This document shows, piece after piece, positions 6,022 to 9,194 of a stretch of 9,194 bases of DNA; the first letter of the stretch is position 1, and every line of letters begins with the position of its first letter. The position numbers and the translations under genes were made by a program. The stretch covers positions 1 through 9,194 of the forward strand of contig CAMYJJ010000113.1 in NCBI GenBank assembly GCA_947258735.1, in the 5' to 3' direction. The notes beneath the pieces were generated by a model. It saw nothing but the letters and a program-made list of their open reading frames with translations, was not told the origin of the DNA and ran no database searches. The DNA comes from Thermodesulfovibrionia bacterium (GTDB lineage Bacteria; Nitrospirota; Thermodesulfovibrionia; UBA6902).

Positions 6022-7962
6022 TTAATAGGCATTGGCAGTCCACATATCGCTATTGAACTGAAGCACCCTGTTTCTTCCGGCCTCTTTTGCCTTGTACATG
6101 GCAATGTCCGCAAACTTGATCGCTTCCCAGAAGTTTTGTGTGTCTTTCGGGAATTCACAGTACCCGATGCTGATGGTCTTCTGAATTATTCCGCCCGCGG
6201 TTTTCACCTTGGTCATCTCAATGTTCTTTCTTATTCGTTCGGCAACAGCATCAGCATCGCCCGGCTTTGCTTTATTAACAATGACAAGGAATTCTTCACC
6301 ACCAAACCGTATCACCAGGTCCGCACCCCGGGCACTTTTGACAATGACATGTGCTGTTTCCTTCAGCACAGCATCTCCTGCATCATGACCGTGCTTATCA
6401 TTAACCTGCTTAAAATAGTCAAGGTCACACATCAGCAGCCCGAGCTGCCCCTCGTTTCTCGCCACGCCGGCCAAAAGTGTGTTCATATATTCCTCGAGAA
6501 ACCTCCTGTTGTACAGGCCTGTCATCTGGTCCCTTATGGATGACTCCCTGAGCGCACTTGTCAGCCGTTTCGTTTCAATAACCGACGACGATTCCCTGAT
6601 ATACTGCTCAGCCTTGAGTATCTGCCTTTGTATGCATGCCTTGTCCATTATAGGGGTCTGCTTTTCATTGTCTTTTTTCAGGGTTTTATCAAACTGAAAC
6701 TGGATTACCCCCCCTGTCGTGCCTCCGACGATAACCGGAAGACAGACATGATATTTTTCGGGTGTCATTAAATACTGCTTGCATATCTTTTCATGGCTTA
6801 TCGAGGATATGGTGTGCCCTGTCTTCCTTGCCCTGCACAGTGTGCTGTCAACAAGAATGCCCTTGTTACAGCATAATTCATTTTTTGAGTAGGGAGTTTC
6901 TATTATCTTCATGGCATTCCTGTTTGAAATCTCAAAAATCATCGGATCGTCAAGACCCAGCTGCTCATAGAAGACCTCTGCCATCCTGATATATACATCT
7001 ACAAGCGTATCGTCTTCCTCAATCACTTTTTTAAATGTGTTCATGTCATGAATCGTATTCATCAGCAAATTAAAACTTTCTGAGAGTTCAGCTATTTCAT
7101 CATTTGACCCGATAACAATCTGCTTTGTAAGGTCTACTTCGCCTTCTGTCAATCCTTTCATCTGGTCCGTAATGGCCTTTAACGGACTGGTAATTGAATG
7201 TCTGAGCAGGGAGCTGAAGATAATAACCAGTAGTATGGCTAATGAGCCGATGCATACAAACACCACCATGGACTGCCTGAGCACTGATTTTATGTTTCCG
7301 GTATAGTGTTTCTGTAAGGCAGAAATGTCTGATGTGAGTTTACCAAGTGCCACGACTGCCTGCACTGTCAGCGAATCATACTCATCGAGTTTACTCATAA
7401 ACAGGTCTCTCTCTTCAGGTGTTTGCCCGCCATGAGATATTCCCTCTAGCTTAAGATCCCGCAGTTCCTTTAACAGGTTTCTGAGTTTATTGTTTTTTTC
7501 CACTACACTGTTCATGTAACGTGCCGCGCTGATGTGCCCTGTGATCGGCTCTACCTGAAACTCTTCGATTAAGTCACCTGTAAGATCAGAATAGTCCTCG
7601 ACCTTCCCGCCCTGCTGAAGAGACATCAGTGTTGATTCAATATTGCCGAGGAGAAACCCGGCCCTCTGATAGTTCCTGTTCACAACGTCAGGTTCATCAT
7701 GAATCACGATATTATGCACAGATACATTCGCGCCCCGTATATGTATGATCAGTTTCTGGCTCGCCTTTATCTGGGGAACAACCTGGTCTGTCAGGGACCT
7801 GGAAGAACCATTTACATACATGACTGCTCCCAACCCTATTAAAGCAATGATGACAAACCATGCGATTCCTCCAGCGGCAAAGAGGAACAGCTTATTCCTG
7901 ATAGGAATATCGGTAAATGTCAGTAAGTGTATACATCGCTTAATCAATCCCTTGGCATGCAT
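6022..7962 (-). CDS. Membrane diguanylate cyclase with periplasmic sensor, HAMP and cysteine-rich GAF-like region
   Basis: A 646-residue inner-membrane sensor predicted to make cyclic di-GMP from two GTP. In order: a short cytoplasmic tail, TM1 (about 25-49), a mainly helical periplasmic domain (about 50-228, resembling four-helix-bundle chemoreceptor sensors), TM2 (about 230-253), HAMP (about 254-307, SPLKAITDQM and ELSESFNLLMNTI), and a GAF-like domain (about 315-435). The GGDEF domain (about 475-640) ends the protein. The GAF-like region contains C364, C365, C376 (LCRARKTGH), C394 and C407 (CLPVIVGG). The GGDEF domain has metal-binding D513, N521 in the VND segment, GGEEF at 554-558, and the RGAD inhibitory I-site at 545-548, five residues before GGEEF. 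It therefore looks active and product-inhibited. There is no EAL or HD-GYP domain. ATG at 7962 gives a full N-terminus, although the SD is weak. Confidence 0.93.
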   Translation of the reverse strand: MHAKGLIKRCIHLLTFTDIPIRNKLFLFAAGGIAWFVIIALIGLGAVMYVNGSSRSLTDQVVPQIKASQKLIIHIRGANVSVHNIVIHDEPDVVNRNYQRAGFLLGNIESTLMSLQQGGKVEDYSDLTGDLIEEFQVEPITGHISAARYMNSVVEKNNKLRNLLKELRDLKLEGISHGGQTPEERDLFMSKLDEYDSLTVQAVVALGKLTSDISALQKHYTGNIKSVLRQSMVVFVCIGSLAILLVIIFSSLLRHSITSPLKAITDQMKGLTEGEVDLTKQIVIGSNDEIAELSESFNLLMNTIHDMNTFKKVIEEDDTLVDVYIRMAEVFYEQLGLDDPMIFEISNRNAMKIIETPYSKNELCCNKGILVDSTLCRARKTGHTISSISHEKICKQYLMTPEKYHVCLPVIVGGTTGGVIQFQFDKTLKKDNEKQTPIMDKACIQRQILKAEQYIRESSSVIETKRLTSALRESSIRDQMTGLYNRRFLEEYMNTLLAGVARNEGQLGLLMCDLDYFKQVNDKHGHDAGDAVLKETAHVIVKSARGADLVIRFGGEEFLVIVNKAKPGDADAVAERIRKNIEMTKVKTAGGIIQKTISIGYCEFPKDTQNFWEAIKFADIAMYKAKEAGRNRVLQFNSDMWTANAY

Positions 7963-8120
7963 GTTCAGTTAACCGTCCAGCTGTCATATGAGCCCTTAAT
8001 AGCCATAATATAGATCATATATATATGGTTCGGCTTTTTTGGAAATTCCTTTAACTGGTTGTAGTTACAGAAATGGGATAATTAAAAATTCTGCAGAACA
8101 GCTATGAGGTATTGAAAAAA
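7963..8120. other. Intergenic leader of the diguanylate cyclase gene
   Basis: AT-rich spacer upstream of the diguanylate cyclase gene, containing the perfect palindrome CATATATATATG around 8014-8025. TATATT on the minus strand nearby could be a -10 box, but no clear -35 is seen. I see no gene. Confidence 0.4.
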
Positions 8121-8252
8121 ATGTCATTCCGGCAGGCAGGCGGTAGACAGGTTTTAGGCGGTCGGAGCGAATCTTGTGTAGACCCGCATCGGGAATCCAG
8201 CCCCGTATGAAAAGATTCTGGATTCCCGCTTAACAGATCACGGGAATGACAT
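8121..8252. repeat. 132-bp inverted repeat element of the GTCATTCC type
   Basis: The ends are perfect 10-bp inverted repeats: ATGTCATTCC (8121-8130) and GGAATGACAT (8243-8252). Inside is an 11-bp perfect stem, CGGGAATCCAG (8190-8200) with CTGGATTCCCG (8218-8228), around a 17-base loop. The words GTCATTCC, GGGAATCCAG and CTGGATTCCCG are typical of dispersed non-coding repeats found between genes in many environmental bacteria. It has no coding capacity. It sits between the 3' end of purA and the 5' side of the diguanylate cyclase gene. The remaining 63 bases to purA show nothing recognisable. Confidence 0.8.
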
Positions 8253-8315
8253 AAAGGAAGAAAGGCTCAGTAATAGGGAATTCAATGCCGTGCGAATAAA
8301 AAGGTCCTGAAAAAA

Positions 8316-9194
8316 TTACTTTTTCCTTTTAGCTTTCTTAAACGGCCTGTTTACAAATATGATTTCATTCCTCTTCTGCCCGGTAGAGATCAGATCTATA
8401 TCAACATTAAGGGCTTCACTGATATAATCCATGTAGGCCCTGGCCTGTTTGGGAAGGTCTTTTATGTTTGTGGCCCCCTTTGTGCTCTTCTGCCAGCCGT
8501 CTATTTCCTTGTAAACAGGTTCACATCGATTAAGTACATTGACTGTCTGCGGCATGTCCGTTACTTTACAGGGTTTTCCCTTTTTACTGCAGCTGCAGCT
8601 GTTTGTCGGGTCGTTATATCTATATGACGTACATACCTTGAGTGTATCAAGTCCATCAAGCACATCCAGCTTTGTCAGCGCGATACCGGTAAAGCCATTG
8701 ATCCGAATGGCATGCTTCAGGCTCACCAGATCAAGCCAGCCGCACCTGCGGGCCCTGCCTGTAGTAGCACCATATTCACCGCCTTTGGCCCTGAGCTCTT
8801 CTCCCAGGCTGTCATGCAGTTCAGTGGGAAATGGCCCTTCACCAACTCTCGTAGTATAGGCCTTCATAACTCCTATAATGCCGTCCACTTTTGCCGGGCT
8901 CACCCCGAGACCGGTGCATACACCCCCGGCTGATGCGCTTGAAGAGGTAACAAACGGATATGTGCCATGATCAATATCAAGCAGTGTTCCCTGGGCCCCT
9001 TCAAAAAGTACGTTCTTGCCCTTATCAATAAGGTCATTTGTCAATACCACGGTATCCGTCACAAAAGGGCCGATATAATCCGCAAACTTCATATATTGAT
9101 TATAAATCCTGGTGGCGCTGATTTTTTTCTGGTTATATTTTTTCTCAAGTAAAAAATTAATGTCCTCAAGATTGGCCTTCAGCTTTGCTTTAAA
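8316..9194 (-). CDS. purA: Adenylosuccinate synthase, C-terminal 292 residues (5' end outside window)
   Basis: Catalyses IMP plus aspartate plus GTP to adenylosuccinate, the first committed step of AMP synthesis, in the cytoplasm. The frame is open to the right edge, and the N-terminal roughly 140 residues with the GTP P-loop are missing. An internal Met at 9092 is not the start, because PurA-like sequence continues upstream of it. Motifs: VLFEGAQGTLLDIDHGTYPF, VTSSSASAGGVCTGLGVSP, KAYTTRVGEGPFPTEL, GATTGRARRCGWLDLV, ALTKLDVLDGLD, and a C-terminal ISTGQKRNEII. Between the SYRY strand and VLNRCEPVY is a loop carrying NSCSCSKKGKPCK (nucleotides about 8565-8606), longer and more Cys/Lys-rich than the short loop of E. 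coli-type enzymes. The C-terminus is very basic (KKAKRKK). No terminator is visible before the downstream repeat. Confidence 0.95.
   Translation of the reverse strand, partial: FKAKLKANLEDINFLLEKKYNQKKISATRIYNQYMKFADYIGPFVTDTVVLTNDLIDKGKNVLFEGAQGTLLDIDHGTYPFVTSSSASAGGVCTGLGVSPAKVDGIIGVMKAYTTRVGEGPFPTELHDSLGEELRAKGGEYGATTGRARRCGWLDLVSLKHAIRINGFTGIALTKLDVLDGLDTLKVCTSYRYNDPTNSCSCSKKGKPCKVTDMPQTVNVLNRCEPVYKEIDGWQKSTKGATNIKDLPKQARAYMDYISEALNVDIDLISTGQKRNEIIFVNRPFKKAKRKK

Noticed and set aside
6136..6697. Plus-strand open frames opposite the diguanylate cyclase GGDEF domain
   Set aside because: They are antisense shadows of a clearly conserved gene with no SD and no recognisable protein features. 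The same applies to plus-strand frames opposite putA and purA.
1..9194. CRISPR array, phage integration site or toxin-antitoxin pair
   Set aside because: No regularly spaced direct repeats, no integrase and no att-like duplication of the tRNA 3' ends were seen, and no small paired toxin/antitoxin frames.

Overview
The window is about 9.2 kb of mid-GC bacterial DNA carrying seven protein genes, two of them cut by the window edges, two tRNA genes, and two dispersed inverted repeats. A small lipoprotein and a two-membrane-segment diguanylate cyclase suggest a diderm (Gram-negative) bacterium. The GTCATTCC-type dispersed repeats, the cysteine-bearing signalling domain and the archaeal/cyanobacterial-type ornithine cyclodeaminase would suit a Nitrospirota or Desulfobacterota relative. 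That placement is inference only; there is no rRNA or other decisive marker here.

Left third (1-4090): three genes that together can form a complete arginine-to-glutamate catabolic route. A PutA-type proline dehydrogenase/P5C dehydrogenase runs leftward off the window. Divergent from it is a two-gene operon. The first gene encodes a TIGR00300/COG1915 (LOR/SDH-type) ornithine cyclodeaminase, and the second, 4 bases later, an arginine dihydrolase-like amidinotransferase-fold enzyme. The predicted chemistry is arginine to ornithine plus CO2 plus 2 NH3, ornithine to proline plus NH3, then proline to P5C to glutamate. In Anabaena the first two activities lie on one fused protein (AgrE) that works with PutA. 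Here they are separate genes in the opposite order, next to putA. This is the most interesting feature of the window.

Middle (4126-5890): an unrecognised 234-residue gene on the minus strand, converging on the arginine operon and preceded by a strong Shine-Dalgarno and a palindrome over its -10 box. Next comes a small glycine-zipper lipoprotein, then a tandem tRNA-Lys(TTT)/tRNA-Glu(TTC) pair with a recognisable terminator and -10 box.

Right third (6022-9194), all minus strand: a 646-residue membrane diguanylate cyclase (periplasmic sensor, HAMP, cysteine-rich GAF-like region, GGEEF with an RxxD inhibitory site). It is separated by a 132-bp inverted-repeat element from the 3' two thirds of purA (adenylosuccinate synthase), which enters from the right edge and carries an unusual cysteine/lysine-rich loop.
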